From: JBCBJX01 sp038522735
Lineage (GTDB): Bacteria; Pseudomonadota; Alphaproteobacteria; Caulobacterales; Parvularculaceae
DNA: 64,000 bases
NCBI GenBank assembly: GCA_038522735.1
Contig: JBCBJX010000001.1
Location: forward strand, 32,330 to 96,329
Direction of reading: 5' to 3'
The notes beneath the pieces were generated by a model that saw only the letters and a program-made list of their open reading frames with translations, did not search any database and was not told the origin of the DNA. Shown piece after piece: positions 51,102 through 59,950 of this stretch. Numbering within the stretch: position 1 is the first letter of the stretch; every line of letters begins with the position of its first letter. Both the position numbers and the translations under genes were made by a program.

Positions 51102-51707
51102 TCAGGCTTTGGCGCCTGGGTCGATCCAGCTGATATTCCCATCTGCGCGTCGCTGCACGACGTTCAAGCCCCCGTGGGCCGCGTTCCTAAACACGATCGC
51201 CTGAAGGTCCGTCAAGTCGAGCTGGAGCGCCGCCTCGCTCACCGTCATGGTTCGCAGCGTTTCCACCGATTCCGCGACGACGAGAGGCGCGCCGCCCGCC
51301 TCGCCGGCGCCGTCCGTCTCGCCATCATCGCTCTCGCCGAAGGGAGCGAGGAGAAAGGAGGGCGCGGTTTCAGCGGGCAGCGGGTCTTTGTTGGGCGCAT
51401 GGTGGTCCTTCAGGCGCCGTTTGTGCCGGCGGACCCGTTTCTCGAGTTTCTCAATCACGTCGTCGAAGGCGCCGTGGGCGTCGCCGGCGCGGCCCTGGGC
51501 GTTGAGGTAAACCCCGGAGGCGAGGTGCACCGTCGCCTCGGCGATCACCTCATGGCGCATTTTCGAAAAGGCGACGCGCGCCTCGAATCCGCGCTGGAAA
51601 TACTTCCGGATGCGCTCCTCGACGGCGTCCGCGACGCGCGCTTGCAGGGCCTCGCCAAGATCGAGATCGCGGCCGGTGATCTGGAGATCGATCGCATCGT
51701 CGCTCAT
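51102..51707 (-). CDS. hpf: Ribosome hibernation-promoting factor, long form
   Basis: A 201-residue protein that pairs 70S ribosomes into inactive 100S dimers in stationary phase. The N-terminal domain (about 1-105) has LQITGRDLDLGEALQARV and YLNAQGRAGDAHGAFDDVIEKLEKRVRRHKRR; the C-terminal dimerisation domain (about 145-200) has LQAIVFRNAAHGGLNVVQRR and GNISWIDP. The ribosome-binding site is AAGGAGCCCGCCC before the ATG at 51707. Downstream of rpoN by 65 bp, in the usual alphaproteobacterial order. Confidence 0.95.
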   Translation of the reverse strand: MSDDAIDLQITGRDLDLGEALQARVADAVEERIRKYFQRGFEARVAFSKMRHEVIAEATVHLASGVYLNAQGRAGDAHGAFDDVIEKLEKRVRRHKRRLKDHHAPNKDPLPAETAPSFLLAPFGESDDGETDGAGEAGGAPLVVAESVETLRTMTVSEAALQLDLTDLQAIVFRNAAHGGLNVVQRRADGNISWIDPGAKA

Positions 51708-51772
51708 GGGCGGGCTCCTTCCTGAACCTCTTGGAATCGGGCCGCTTATGTCGCCGCAAGCCTCAGCGGTCG

Positions 51773-53275
51773 TCAAATCGCGCGTTTCTTGATCCGGCGG
51801 CGCTGAACCGAGGAGGGGATGTTCATCGCCTCACGGTACTTCGCGACCGTGCGCCGGGCGATGTCGACGCCGTCGTCCTTCAAAAGCGAAACAATCTTGT
51901 CGTCGGAAAGGATGGCGCTCGCCGGCTCGCGGTCGATGAGCTCGCGGATGCGGTCGCGAACCGCCTCCGCCGAGTGCGCTTCGCCGCCGTCGCTGGAGGC
52001 GATGGATGCGGTGAAGAAGTACTTCAGCTCAAAAAGGCCGCGCGGCGTCGCCATGTATTTGTTGGAGGTGACGCGGGAGATCGTCGATTCGTGCATCTCG
52101 ACCGCGTCGGCGATCGTTTTCAGATTGAGCGGCCGCAACGCCCGCACCCCCTCGACGAGGAAGGCGTCCTGCTGGCGGACGATTTCGGAGGAAACCTTGA
52201 GGATCGTCCGTGCGCGCTGGTCGAGGCTTTTCACGAGCCAGTTCGCCTGCGCCATGTTCTCCGAAACGTAGGCCTTGTCGCTGTCGGAACCGCCGCGCCC
52301 GGAAATCTGCGCGAAATAGCGTTCGTTGACGAGGACGCGGGGCAGGGTCTCGGCGTTCAGCTCAATCTTCCAGCCGCCCGCGGCGGCCGGCGCCACGACC
52401 ACGTCCGGCAGCACGGTCGGCGCGTCGCCGCCGCCGAAGGCGAGACCCGGTTTCGGCGTGAGGCGGCGCAGCTCCTCGATCATGTCGCGGAGATCTTCAT
52501 CGTCCGCACCCGTTGCTTTTTTCAGGCCATCATAGTCGTGGGCGCCGAGAAGCTCGAGGTTTTCGATGAAAGCTTCCATCTGCGGATCGAGCCGGTCGCG
52601 GTCGGCGAGCTGGAGGCGCATGCATTCTTTGAGGTCGCGCGCGCCGACGCCGGCCGGGTCGAACCCCTGCAGGACCGCCAGCGCACGCTCCACGTCGGCG
52701 GCTGGCGCGCCGAGCTGTTCGGCGACTTCTGAAAGCTCGATGCGGAGGTACCCCGCCTCGTCGACGACATCGATCAGGTGCGCGGCGATCATCCGCGTCA
52801 TCGCGTCGAGGCGGCGGCAGCGGGCGAGTTGTTCCGCGAGATGGTCGCGAAGCGAGACCTCGCTCGCGAGGGTCGCGTCGAACGCCATGTCCCCGTCGCC
52901 GCCGCCCTTGCCGGACCCGACCGAGGACCAGTCGCCGAGAGAGGGGCCGTCCGCGGCGCGATCGTTCGCAACATCCGCCCGGCTCGCTTCGGGATCGATA
53001 TCGGAATACCCCGCGTCCAGGGCGTCGGCGGCGCCGCCGTCGGCGAGGCCTTCATCGGCCGTTTTCTCCGAAGCCGCGGGCCGGTCGGCGTCGTCGCCTC
53101 CGGAGCCGTCGCTCTCGCTCTCGCGCTCAAGGAACGGGTTCTGCTCCAGCTGCTCCTCGACGAAGGCGGCGAGCTCGAAATTGGAGAGCTGCAACAGCTT
53201 GATCGCCTGCTGCAGCTGGGGCGTCATCACCAGCTGCTGGCTTTGCCTGAGCTCCAGTTTCGGCGCCAACGCCAC
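51773..53275 (-). CDS. rpoN: RNA polymerase sigma-54 factor
   Basis: A 500-residue sigma factor for activator-dependent promoters. N-terminal region I is glutamine-rich (LELRQSQQLVMTPQLQQAIK); an acidic, glycine-rich linker follows (about 55-110). The core-binding domain begins about 130. The DNA-binding region includes HESTISRVTSNKYMATPRG and the RpoN box ARRTVAKYREAMNIPSS near the C-terminus. Length is normal. It follows lptB by 14 bp. A candidate sigma-54 promoter occurs upstream of the PEP-CTERM gene in this window. Confidence 0.96.
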   Translation of the reverse strand: MALAPKLELRQSQQLVMTPQLQQAIKLLQLSNFELAAFVEEQLEQNPFLERESESDGSGGDDADRPAASEKTADEGLADGGAADALDAGYSDIDPEASRADVANDRAADGPSLGDWSSVGSGKGGGDGDMAFDATLASEVSLRDHLAEQLARCRRLDAMTRMIAAHLIDVVDEAGYLRIELSEVAEQLGAPAADVERALAVLQGFDPAGVGARDLKECMRLQLADRDRLDPQMEAFIENLELLGAHDYDGLKKATGADDEDLRDMIEELRRLTPKPGLAFGGGDAPTVLPDVVVAPAAAGGWKIELNAETLPRVLVNERYFAQISGRGGSDSDKAYVSENMAQANWLVKSLDQRARTILKVSSEIVRQQDAFLVEGVRALRPLNLKTIADAVEMHESTISRVTSNKYMATPRGLFELKYFFTASIASSDGGEAHSAEAVRDRIRELIDREPASAILSDDKIVSLLKDDGVDIARRTVAKYREAMNIPSSVQRRRIKKRAI

Positions 53276-53289
53276 GAAGCGGCCTCCTG

Positions 53290-54084
53290 CTAGAGTTGAA
53301 ACCCTTCGCCGAGATAGACCCGGCGCACGTCGCGGTCGCCCACGATTTCGTCCGGTTGTCCTTCAAGAAGCACTTCGCCTTCGTGAATAATGTAGGCCCT
53401 GTCGATGATTTCGAGAGCTTCGCGCACGTTGTGGTCGGTGACGAGCACGCCGAGCCCGCGTCGTTTGAGATGCAGAACCAGATCGCGGATGTCCTGGATC
53501 GCCAGCGGGTCGATGCCCGCGAAGGGCTCGTCGAGCAGCATGAAGGCGGGCGAGCTTGCAAGAGCGCGGGCGATTTCGACGCGCCGCCGCTCGCCGCCCG
53601 AGAGCGCCGTCGCCGGAGCGTCGCGCAGGTGTTCGACATGGAATTCGGAAAGAAGGTCGTCGACCAGCTTCGCCCGTCGGTCGGCGCCTTTTTCGACCAT
53701 CTCGACGACGGCGCGCACGTTCTGCTCGACCGTCATGCCGCGGAAGATCGAGGCCTCCTGCGGCAGATAGCCGATGCCGAGGCGGGCGCGCTGGTACATG
53801 GGCATTTTGGTGATGTCGTGCCCGTCGAGTTCAATCGTTCCGTAGTCGGCCGGCACGAGCCCGGTGATCATGTAAAAGCACGTCGTCTTGCCGGCGCCGT
53901 TCGGCCCCAAAAGACCGACCGCCTCGCCCCGGCGCACCGAGAGGCTGACGTTCCGCACCACCGGGCGCTTGTTGTAGGATTTGCCGATCTGGCGGGCGAA
54001 GAGGCCGCCTGCGCCTTCGACGACTTTCGGGCGGTCCGCGCCGTTCGGCGCGGGCTTGGAGGCGATATCTCGAACTTCGGTCAT
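53290..54084 (-). CDS. lptB: LPS export ABC transporter ATP-binding protein
   Basis: A 264-residue ATPase of the LptB2FG complex, driving lipopolysaccharide out of the inner membrane. Walker A LLGPNGAGKTTCFYM near residue 54, signature ALSGGERRRVEIAR near 160, Walker B FMLLDEPFAGIDP near 180, and the switch histidine in VLVTDHNVREAL. A Pro/Lys-rich N-terminal tail precedes the domain. It lies 47 bp after lptA and 14 bp before rpoN. Confidence 0.96.
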   Translation of the reverse strand: MTEVRDIASKPAPNGADRPKVVEGAGGLFARQIGKSYNKRPVVRNVSLSVRRGEAVGLLGPNGAGKTTCFYMITGLVPADYGTIELDGHDITKMPMYQRARLGIGYLPQEASIFRGMTVEQNVRAVVEMVEKGADRRAKLVDDLLSEFHVEHLRDAPATALSGGERRRVEIARALASSPAFMLLDEPFAGIDPLAIQDIRDLVLHLKRRGLGVLVTDHNVREALEIIDRAYIIHEGEVLLEGQPDEIVGDRDVRRVYLGEGFQL

Positions 54085-54131
54085 GGTCTCGCGATCTGCA
54101 GCGACCGCCTTACGACGGGTTCCGCAGGACC

Positions 54132-54602
54132 CTAGCCCGGATCGCCGGTGAAGAATAAGCCGCGCACGCGCTTTCCGGGCGCGCCGAAAAGCTCCACCCG
54201 TTCGGTGTCGAGGTGGTAGACGAGCCGCTCGCCCCGGGCGACCTGGCGGCCCTGGGTGAGAAGGACGTCGCCGGTAACCGTGATCGTCCGCGCGGGGCCG
54301 TCATACTCGGCCCGGGCGCCGGAGATGGCCTCGCCCTCGCGGGCGAACCGCACGCCGCCGGTAGCGACGATCCGGGCGATGTCGCCTTCGGCCTCGCCCT
54401 GAAACACGACGACTTTGGGCGCTGTCAGCACCGCGCCGCCGCTGACGACGCGTACGTTATCCGTGATGATCGTCTTGCCCTCGCCCGGCAGAAACTCCGC
54501 ACGGTCGCCGGCGATGTCGATCACATCAACAGAGCTGAACGGAGCCGGCTCCTGCGCCGCGGCCAGCACGACGGCGAAAGCGGCGACCAGGGCCAGCGTC
54601 AT
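54132..54602 (-). CDS. lptA: LptA/OstA-like periplasmic LPS transport protein
   Basis: A 156-residue periplasmic protein that bridges inner and outer membranes for lipopolysaccharide transport. A signal peptide (about 1-16, ALVAAFAVVLAAAQ) precedes OstA-type beta-strand repeats: GDRAEFLPGEGKTIITDNVR, GAVLTAPKVVVF and GARAEYDGPARTITVTGDVLL. Its ATG overlaps the lptC stop by 4 bp (ATGA), so the pair is translationally coupled. Confidence 0.92.
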   Translation of the reverse strand: MTLALVAAFAVVLAAAQEPAPFSSVDVIDIAGDRAEFLPGEGKTIITDNVRVVSGGAVLTAPKVVVFQGEAEGDIARIVATGGVRFAREGEAISGARAEYDGPARTITVTGDVLLTQGRQVARGERLVYHLDTERVELFGAPGKRVRGLFFTGDPG

Positions 54603-55300
54603 TTGTCGGATTTCGGCGTGGCGTTCGGCGTCAGGCGGATGCGCACGTCGCCTTCGAGGACGACGCGCCCGTCGGCTTCGTCCGCCCGCATCGTTTTCGC
54701 GCTGACGAGGCCCATCGGACCTTCTCCGGCGACGCCCGTATCGCTCACCACCGCCCGTTGACCAAGAAGCAGCGTGGCGGAGGGCGCGGTGAAGGCCAGC
54801 ATGTCGGCGCCCCGACCGCGGGTCACGACGACGCCGCCGTCGAGGTCGAGGGTCCGATCGTCAGACTGATAAACGCCGTTCGGCGCGCGTACGGACAACA
54901 TCTCGGGCGCGCCGACGCCGGTCTTGGCGGTCGGCCGGGTGAGGAGAAACGTGTCCTGCGCAGCGCGGGGCTGGGCGGCGGACGCGGCGGCGACTTCGAA
55001 GGCGGCGCCGTTTGCATCGACCCCTGCGAAGCGGGGCGCGCGCATCGCGACGCCGTCCTCGGTCCGCTCGATCGCGTTGAACTCCGGCGACCAGTCGACG
55101 CTCGCCGTCGTGAGGGCGAGGGCGATCGCCCAGCTGCCGATCGCGACAGCGCCCGAAACGAGGACGACATTGCGGATGCGTCGTACGGTAGCGGCGCGGC
55201 GGCGCATGTCCTCCGCCGTCGCCCGCGGCCGGGCGGACCAGCTGTCGAACGGCGCGCCGACGTCCCTGGCGGGCGACGCGAGGCTCGTATCGACGGTCAT
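54599..55300 (-). CDS. lptC: LPS export protein LptC
   Basis: A 233-residue inner-membrane-anchored protein that passes lipopolysaccharide from LptB2FG to LptA. One helix lies near residues 40-62 (VVLVSGAVAIGSWAIALAL), and the periplasmic part contains the LptC-type beta strands ending GRVVLEGDVRIRLTPNA. The start at 55300 (MTVDTSLASP) is an ATG without a clear ribosome-binding site; a GTG 21 bases upstream is an alternative. It is followed by lptA and lptB in the conserved order. Confidence 0.9.
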   Translation of the reverse strand: MTVDTSLASPARDVGAPFDSWSARPRATAEDMRRRAATVRRIRNVVLVSGAVAIGSWAIALALTTASVDWSPEFNAIERTEDGVAMRAPRFAGVDANGAAFEVAAASAAQPRAAQDTFLLTRPTAKTGVGAPEMLSVRAPNGVYQSDDRTLDLDGGVVVTRGRGADMLAFTAPSATLLLGQRAVVSDTGVAGEGPMGLVSAKTMRADEADGRVVLEGDVRIRLTPNATPKSDK

Positions 55301-55448
55301 TGGAGAACTGCTGGCGGCCACGCGCGGGTCCCGGATTGCTCGACACGGCGGGAACGCCGTTAATCATAGACGTGTATCACTTATGACACGGTAATGCGGC
55401 GCTCAAGCGGCGCCGCGCCTCACGGGAGCGTCAGCGCGGCGCGCGCCC

Positions 55449-56060
55449 TCAGGCGTGCGCGAAGATGTCCTCCTCCGGCCAGCCGGCGAGATCGAGCGCG
55501 GCGCGGTGCGGGAGGAAGTCGAAGCAGGCTTTTGCGAGCGCCGTGCGGCCTTCCCGCTCGAGCATCCGGTCGAGCGCGTCGCGCAGGCGGTGGAGGTAGA
55601 GAACGTCGGCGGCGGCGTACTCGATCTGCGCGTCGGTCAACTCGTCCGCGCCCCAGTCGGAGGATTGCTGCTGCTTGGAGATTTCGACGCCGATGAGCTC
55701 CCGGCAGAGGTCCTTCAGCCCGTGGCGGTCGGTATAGGTGCGCGCGAGCCGCGAGGCGATCTTGGTGCAGTAGAGCGGCCGCGTGTCGACGCCGAGATCA
55801 TGGCGGAACAGCGCAATGTCGAAGCGCGCGAAGTGAAACAGCTTCTGAACGCGGGCGTCCTCCAGAAGCGCCTTCAGCCGCTTCGGCTCGACACCGTTCC
55901 GGATCTGCACGAGGTGCGCGTCGCCGTCGCCGGCTGACAGCTGGACGACGCACAGCCGGTCCCGCCCGTGCCTCAGGCCCATCGCCTCGGAATCAACCGC
56001 GACCGTCGATCCGAAATCGAGGCCTGCGGGCAGATCGCCGAGATGCAGGTGGTTCGCCAT
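55449..56060 (-). CDS. rnd: Ribonuclease D-like 3'-5' exonuclease
   Basis: A 203-residue DEDDy-type exoribonuclease for 3' trimming of RNAs. Exo I VAVDSEAMGLRHGRDRLCVV (D/E), Exo II LFHFARFDIALFRHD, and Exo III YAAADVLYLHRLRD (Y/D) are all intact. It is much shorter than enterobacterial RNase D because the HRDC domains are absent, which is common in alphaproteobacteria. The ATG at 56060 (MANHLHLGDL) is the likely start. It heads the conserved lptC-lptA-lptB-rpoN-hpf-ptsN series, 148 bp upstream of lptC. Confidence 0.92.
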   Translation of the reverse strand: MANHLHLGDLPAGLDFGSTVAVDSEAMGLRHGRDRLCVVQLSAGDGDAHLVQIRNGVEPKRLKALLEDARVQKLFHFARFDIALFRHDLGVDTRPLYCTKIASRLARTYTDRHGLKDLCRELIGVEISKQQQSSDWGADELTDAQIEYAAADVLYLHRLRDALDRMLEREGRTALAKACFDFLPHRAALDLAGWPEEDIFAHA

Positions 56061-56122
56061 GCGTTTCTTTACCTTCCTCGCTGATGGTGTCGCCATCGGC
56101 GGCCCGCATTCGGGAAACGGGG

Positions 56123-57298
56123 ATGATGACGGCTCGGTCTCAACAAATCGATAGAGACGGCCGCACGGTCGGAAAAGCCGCCGAAGCGCAGAGCCCCATT
56201 GCGCCGTCGTCGCAGGAGACTAAGACCCGGTCCATGTTGTCGAACTCCGAGGCGAAACCCGCGCCGCCGGTTCTCGCCGAGGCGTTGCAACCGAGCCCGG
56301 CGCACGCCGCGCGGGACGGCCGTCTCGCCTTCGCGCCCGGCGGGCCGCCGCGCCTCGCGGTGATCGTCGATACTGAAGAAGAGTTCGACTGGTCGCAGCC
56401 CTTCACCCGGACCTCGCGCAGCGTCCAGTCGATCGCCGCCCAGAGCCGCGCGCAGGACATCTTCGACCGGTACGGCGTGCGCCCGACTTATGTCGTCGAC
56501 CAGTGCGTGATTGAGTCGGACAAGGCGGTCGAGACCCTGAGCGCCTTCCGCGACGCCGGCGCCGCAGAGATCGGCGCTCACCTGCAGCCCTGGGTGAACG
56601 AGCCCTATCTGGAGACGGTGAACGACCGGAACACGCTCCAGTGCAACCTGCCTGAAGAGATCGAGCGAGCGAAAATGCAGTCGCTGACCGCAGGCATCGC
56701 GGAGCAGTTCGGCGCCTCGCCGCGGGTCTTCAAGGCCGGGCGATACGGCTACGGACCGTCGACGACGGACATCCTCCTCGATCTCGATTATGAGATCGAC
56801 TGCAGTTTCGTCCCCTATACGGACTATCGCCGGGTTCACGGCCCGTCCTTTCTCGGCGTGCCGGACCAGCCCTTCTGGATCGACCGCGGCCGGAAGCTCA
56901 TGGAAGCGCCCCTGAGCCGCGGTTTCTGCGGGGCTTTCGCCGGGGCCGGGCCGTCGCTTGCGGGGCTCTTTGATTCAGCGTTCTGGACGCGCATCCATGT
57001 CGGCGGCGTCCTCGCGCGGACCGGCCTTCTGGAGCGGGTGACGCTCACACCGGAAGGCGTCGGCGCCGACGCGCAGATCAGGCTCATGGAGACGATGATG
57101 CGCCGCGGCGCGACCGTCTTCACCCTCACTTACCACAGCCCGTCCCTGGAGCCGGGGTACACGCCCTATGTGCGCGATCGGGCCGACCTCGATGACTTCC
57201 TCGGCGTCATCGAAAAAGTCTGCAAATGGTTCGCCGACCAGCCGGGCGCCCGGTTCACCACCTTGAGCGACCTGCGCAGAGACGCGCGCGCCCTTTAA
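56123..57298 (+). CDS. Polysaccharide-deacetylase-like (WalW-type) protein
   Basis: A 391-residue protein with a NodB/polysaccharide-deacetylase-like barrel. The first 75 residues are low-complexity. The catalytic-like start is LAVIVDTEEEFDWSQPF, with the metal-type aspartate and EEE cluster. Then come RPTYVVDQCVIES, AAEIGAHLQPWVNEP with the histidine, and KAGRYGYGPSTTDILLDLDYEID. The end FTLTYHSPSLEPGYTPYVRD has another conserved histidine. Members are linked to cell-surface sugar metabolism; deacetylation here is inferred. Start uncertain: ATG 56123 follows GGAAACGGGG, 56126 and 56234 are alternatives. Divergent from rnd. Confidence 0.82.
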   Translation: MMTARSQQIDRDGRTVGKAAEAQSPIAPSSQETKTRSMLSNSEAKPAPPVLAEALQPSPAHAARDGRLAFAPGGPPRLAVIVDTEEEFDWSQPFTRTSRSVQSIAAQSRAQDIFDRYGVRPTYVVDQCVIESDKAVETLSAFRDAGAAEIGAHLQPWVNEPYLETVNDRNTLQCNLPEEIERAKMQSLTAGIAEQFGASPRVFKAGRYGYGPSTTDILLDLDYEIDCSFVPYTDYRRVHGPSFLGVPDQPFWIDRGRKLMEAPLSRGFCGAFAGAGPSLAGLFDSAFWTRIHVGGVLARTGLLERVTLTPEGVGADAQIRLMETMMRRGATVFTLTYHSPSLEPGYTPYVRDRADLDDFLGVIEKVCKWFADQPGARFTTLSDLRRDARAL

Positions 57299-57340
57299 GG
57301 CGGCTTGCGCGACCTGGGCCTGCGGGCGACAGATCTCCCC

Positions 57341-57394
57341 ATGACCGCACCCGAAACCGCTCCGCCGGCCCTCGCCGACGCGCCCGCCGCATGA
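57341..57394 (+). other. 17-codon mini-ORF overlapping the NRAMP-like start
   Basis: ATG at 57341 opens a 17-residue frame, MTAPETAPPALADAPAA, whose TGA overlaps the transporter ATG (ATGA). The peptide looks like a disordered N-terminal tail, so it could be a leader ORF for coupling or the result of a frameshift joining it to the transporter. Confidence 0.35.
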
Positions 57395-58596
57395 AGCTCG
57401 CGGTCGGACCCGGCGCGCTCGTCGCAGCGGCCTTCATCGGCCCCGGGACCGTGACGACGGCGACGCTTGCGGGCGCGAATTTCGGCTTCGCCCTCGTCTG
57501 GACGCTCGTGTTTGCAACCCTCGCGGCGATCGTCCTTCAGGACATGGCGGCGCGTCTCGGCTCCGGCGCCCGGCTCGGCCTCGGCGAAGCGCTCTCGGCG
57601 GAGGGCGCGCCCGCGCTCGTCCGGTACGGCGCGGCGGCGCTTATCCTCGCCGCCCTCGCCCTCGGCAACGCCGCCTATGAAGCGGGGAACATCGCCGGCG
57701 GCGCCCTCGGCGCACGGGCCGTCTTCGAAGGCGCCGACCGGCGCGGGACCGTACTGATCATCGGCGTTCTCGCCGGAACCGCCCTGACCTTCGGACGCTA
57801 TCGGACGATCGAGCGGCTTCTTGTCAGCCTGGTCCTCGTCATGAGCCTCGCTTTCGCCGCGAGCGCCATCCTCGCGCGCCCCGATCTCGGCGCTCTCGTC
57901 GCCGGCCTCGTTCCGCGGGTTCCGGAGGGCGGGCTTCTCACCGCTCTCGCGCTGATTGGAACGACGGTCGTTCCGTACAACCTCTTTCTCCACGCCGCCG
58001 CGGCCCGCGAGCGGTTCGCGGGAGACGGCGCCGTCTCTGCAGCTCGGACCGACGCGGCGGTCTCAATCAGCTTCGGCGGTCTCGTCTCGATCCTCATCGT
58101 TGCGACGGCGGCGGCGACGCTGTTCGGGACGGGCGCGGCGATCGAGAGCGCCGCCGACATGGCGCGCGCCGCGGAGCCCGCCCTCGGCCCGGCGGCGCGC
58201 TATCTGATCGGGACGGGGCTCTTCGCCGCCGGCCTCACCTCCGCTGTCACTGCGCCCCTCGCCACCGCATACGCCGTAACGGAACTCGCCCGACCGAAGG
58301 ACGAACCGCGCCGGCGGCTGCTCTTCCGCGGAACGGCGCTCCTCATCCTCGCCATCGGCTGCGCGACGGCGCTTCTGGATATCCGTCCCGTGGCGCTGAT
58401 CCTCATCGCGCAGGCGGCGAACGGGCTTCTCTTGCCCGTCGTCGCCGGGTTTCTCCTCTGGGCGATGAACCGGCGCGCGCTCCTCGGCGTCCACGCCAAC
58501 GGTCCGCTTGCGAACCTCTTCGGCGGCGCGGTCGTCCTGTTCGCCGCCCTCCTCGGTTTTCGCGCGCTCCTGAGAGCGTTAGGCTTCGCGCCATGA
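57391..58596 (+). CDS. NRAMP-like transporter of the 5-oxoprolinase locus (YcsG-type)
   Basis: A 401-residue membrane protein with about eleven helices and the NRAMP fold. It begins MKLAVGPGALVAAAFIGPGT. Canonical NRAMP metal residues are replaced: the TM1 DPGN is GPGT, and the TM6 MPH appears as VPYNLFLH. So it is unlikely to bind Mn2+ or Fe2+ in the usual way. The gene overlaps pxpA by 4 bp (ATGA) and heads the pxpABC operon, the same company YcsG keeps in Bacillus subtilis. Uptake of a non-metal or unusual substrate tied to 5-oxoproline is possible but unproven. Confidence 0.83.
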   Translation: MKLAVGPGALVAAAFIGPGTVTTATLAGANFGFALVWTLVFATLAAIVLQDMAARLGSGARLGLGEALSAEGAPALVRYGAAALILAALALGNAAYEAGNIAGGALGARAVFEGADRRGTVLIIGVLAGTALTFGRYRTIERLLVSLVLVMSLAFAASAILARPDLGALVAGLVPRVPEGGLLTALALIGTTVVPYNLFLHAAAARERFAGDGAVSAARTDAAVSISFGGLVSILIVATAAATLFGTGAAIESAADMARAAEPALGPAARYLIGTGLFAAGLTSAVTAPLATAYAVTELARPKDEPRRRLLFRGTALLILAIGCATALLDIRPVALILIAQAANGLLLPVVAGFLLWAMNRRALLGVHANGPLANLFGGAVVLFAALLGFRALLRALGFAP

Positions 58597-59336
58597 CCGG
58601 GACGATCGACCTCAACGCCGATCTCGGCGAGGGCTGCGCATACGACGCGGAGATCCTTGCGCTTGTCTCAAGCTGCTCGATCGCCTGCGGCGGTCATGCA
58701 GGCGACGCCGCCACGATGGACGAGGCGCTGGCGCGGGCGAGCGAGGCGGGCGTCGCCTGCGGCGCACATCCGGGCTTTCCCGATAAAGAGCATTTCGGAC
58801 GCCGCCATCTGGACCTGCCGGCTGCTGAGCTTCGGTCGTCTCTAAGGGAACAGCTTGAGGCGATCGCCGATGTCGCCGCGCGCCGCGGCGTTCCGCTCGC
58901 TCACGTGAAACCGCACGGCGCGCTTTATCACGCTGCGGATCAGGACGCCGCCATCGCCGCCATGATCGTCGAGCTCGCTGGCGAACATCTGGACAGCGCC
59001 GCGGCGTACGGACCGCCCGGAGGAGCGCTGGAGCGCGCGGCGCATGCCCGCGGTATACGCTTCGTCTCAGAAGGGTTCGCCGATCGGCTCTATCAGGCGA
59101 ACGGCAAGCTGACGCCCCGGTCCGAGCAGGGCGCCGTGATCGCGAACGCAAACGCCTGCGCGGCGCAGGCGCTGTCGATCGCGCGGGAGGGCCGCGCGTC
59201 GCTCTCGGGCGGAACCACGGTCGCCGTTCCCGTCCGAACCATCTGCCTCCACGGCGACAAGCCGGAGGCGCTTGCGAACGCCCGCGCCGTGCGCGCCGCC
59301 CTCGACAGGGCGGACATCCGCGTCGAACGCCCGTGA
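58593..59336 (+). CDS. pxpA: 5-oxoprolinase subunit PxpA (LamB/YcsF family)
   Basis: A 247-residue TIM-like barrel subunit of ATP-dependent 5-oxoprolinase (PxpABC), which opens 5-oxoproline to glutamate. The signature IDLNADLGEGCAYDAEIL and SIACGGHAGDAATMDEALA are diagnostic, along with GAHPGFPDKEHFGRR and HVKPHGALYH. Length matches the family. It overlaps the preceding transporter and following pxpB by 4 bp each. Confidence 0.95.
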   Translation: MTGTIDLNADLGEGCAYDAEILALVSSCSIACGGHAGDAATMDEALARASEAGVACGAHPGFPDKEHFGRRHLDLPAAELRSSLREQLEAIADVAARRGVPLAHVKPHGALYHAADQDAAIAAMIVELAGEHLDSAAAYGPPGGALERAAHARGIRFVSEGFADRLYQANGKLTPRSEQGAVIANANACAAQALSIAREGRASLSGGTTVAVPVRTICLHGDKPEALANARAVRAALDRADIRVERP

Positions 59337-59950
59337 GCCGCATAGCCCGTCTCTCCGACGACGCGTTCTCCATGGAAACGTCGAGCCCCACGGCCGCTCA
59401 GTCCGCCGCTGAGGCGCTGCGCGGGGAAACCGGCGTCATCGACGCCGTGCCCGGGATGGAAAGCATCGTCGTGATTTTCGACGCCCTCTCCGTTCCACCC
59501 GAAACTATACGCGCCCGCCTTGAAGCCGTCGCGACGACAGCTGAGACGCCGCCGGAGCGCTCCCCCCTGACGATCCCGGTCCGCTATGGCGGCGACGACG
59601 GCCCCGACCTCGCGGCGATCGCGGAGGCGCTGGGTTTCTCCGAGGACGAAGTTGTCCGGAGGCATCAGGAAAGCGACCATCGGGTCGATATGATGGGGTT
59701 CACGCCCGGCTTCGCCTATGTCGGCGGCCTCCACCCAAGCCTCGCCGTCGGCCGGCGGGAGACGCCGCGGGTCCGGCTCGCCGCCGGCTCCATCGGGATC
59801 GCCGGCGGGCAGACCGGGATCTACGCTCTTGACGGTCCTGGCGGCTGGAAAATCATTGGGCGGACGGAGGCGAGCCTGTTCGATCCGCAGGCCGACGAGC
59901 CGTTCGCCGCGACGCCCGGCCGGCGTATCCGCTTCGTCAAGGCGTCATGA
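59333..59950 (+). CDS. pxpB: 5-oxoprolinase subunit PxpB (KipI family)
   Basis: A 205-residue subunit of PxpABC. The first about 70 residues are the KipI N-domain (AQSAAEALRGETGVIDAVPG); the second part has the conserved HQESDHRVDMMGFTPGFAYV and the glycine-rich SIGIAGGQTGIYALDGPGGW. In Bacillus the homologue KipI also binds the KinA kinase. Length is typical. GTG at 59333 overlaps the pxpA stop; pxpC overlaps its end by 4 bp. Confidence 0.95.
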   Translation: MSRIARLSDDAFSMETSSPTAAQSAAEALRGETGVIDAVPGMESIVVIFDALSVPPETIRARLEAVATTAETPPERSPLTIPVRYGGDDGPDLAAIAEALGFSEDEVVRRHQESDHRVDMMGFTPGFAYVGGLHPSLAVGRRETPRVRLAAGSIGIAGGQTGIYALDGPGGWKIIGRTEASLFDPQADEPFAATPGRRIRFVKAS

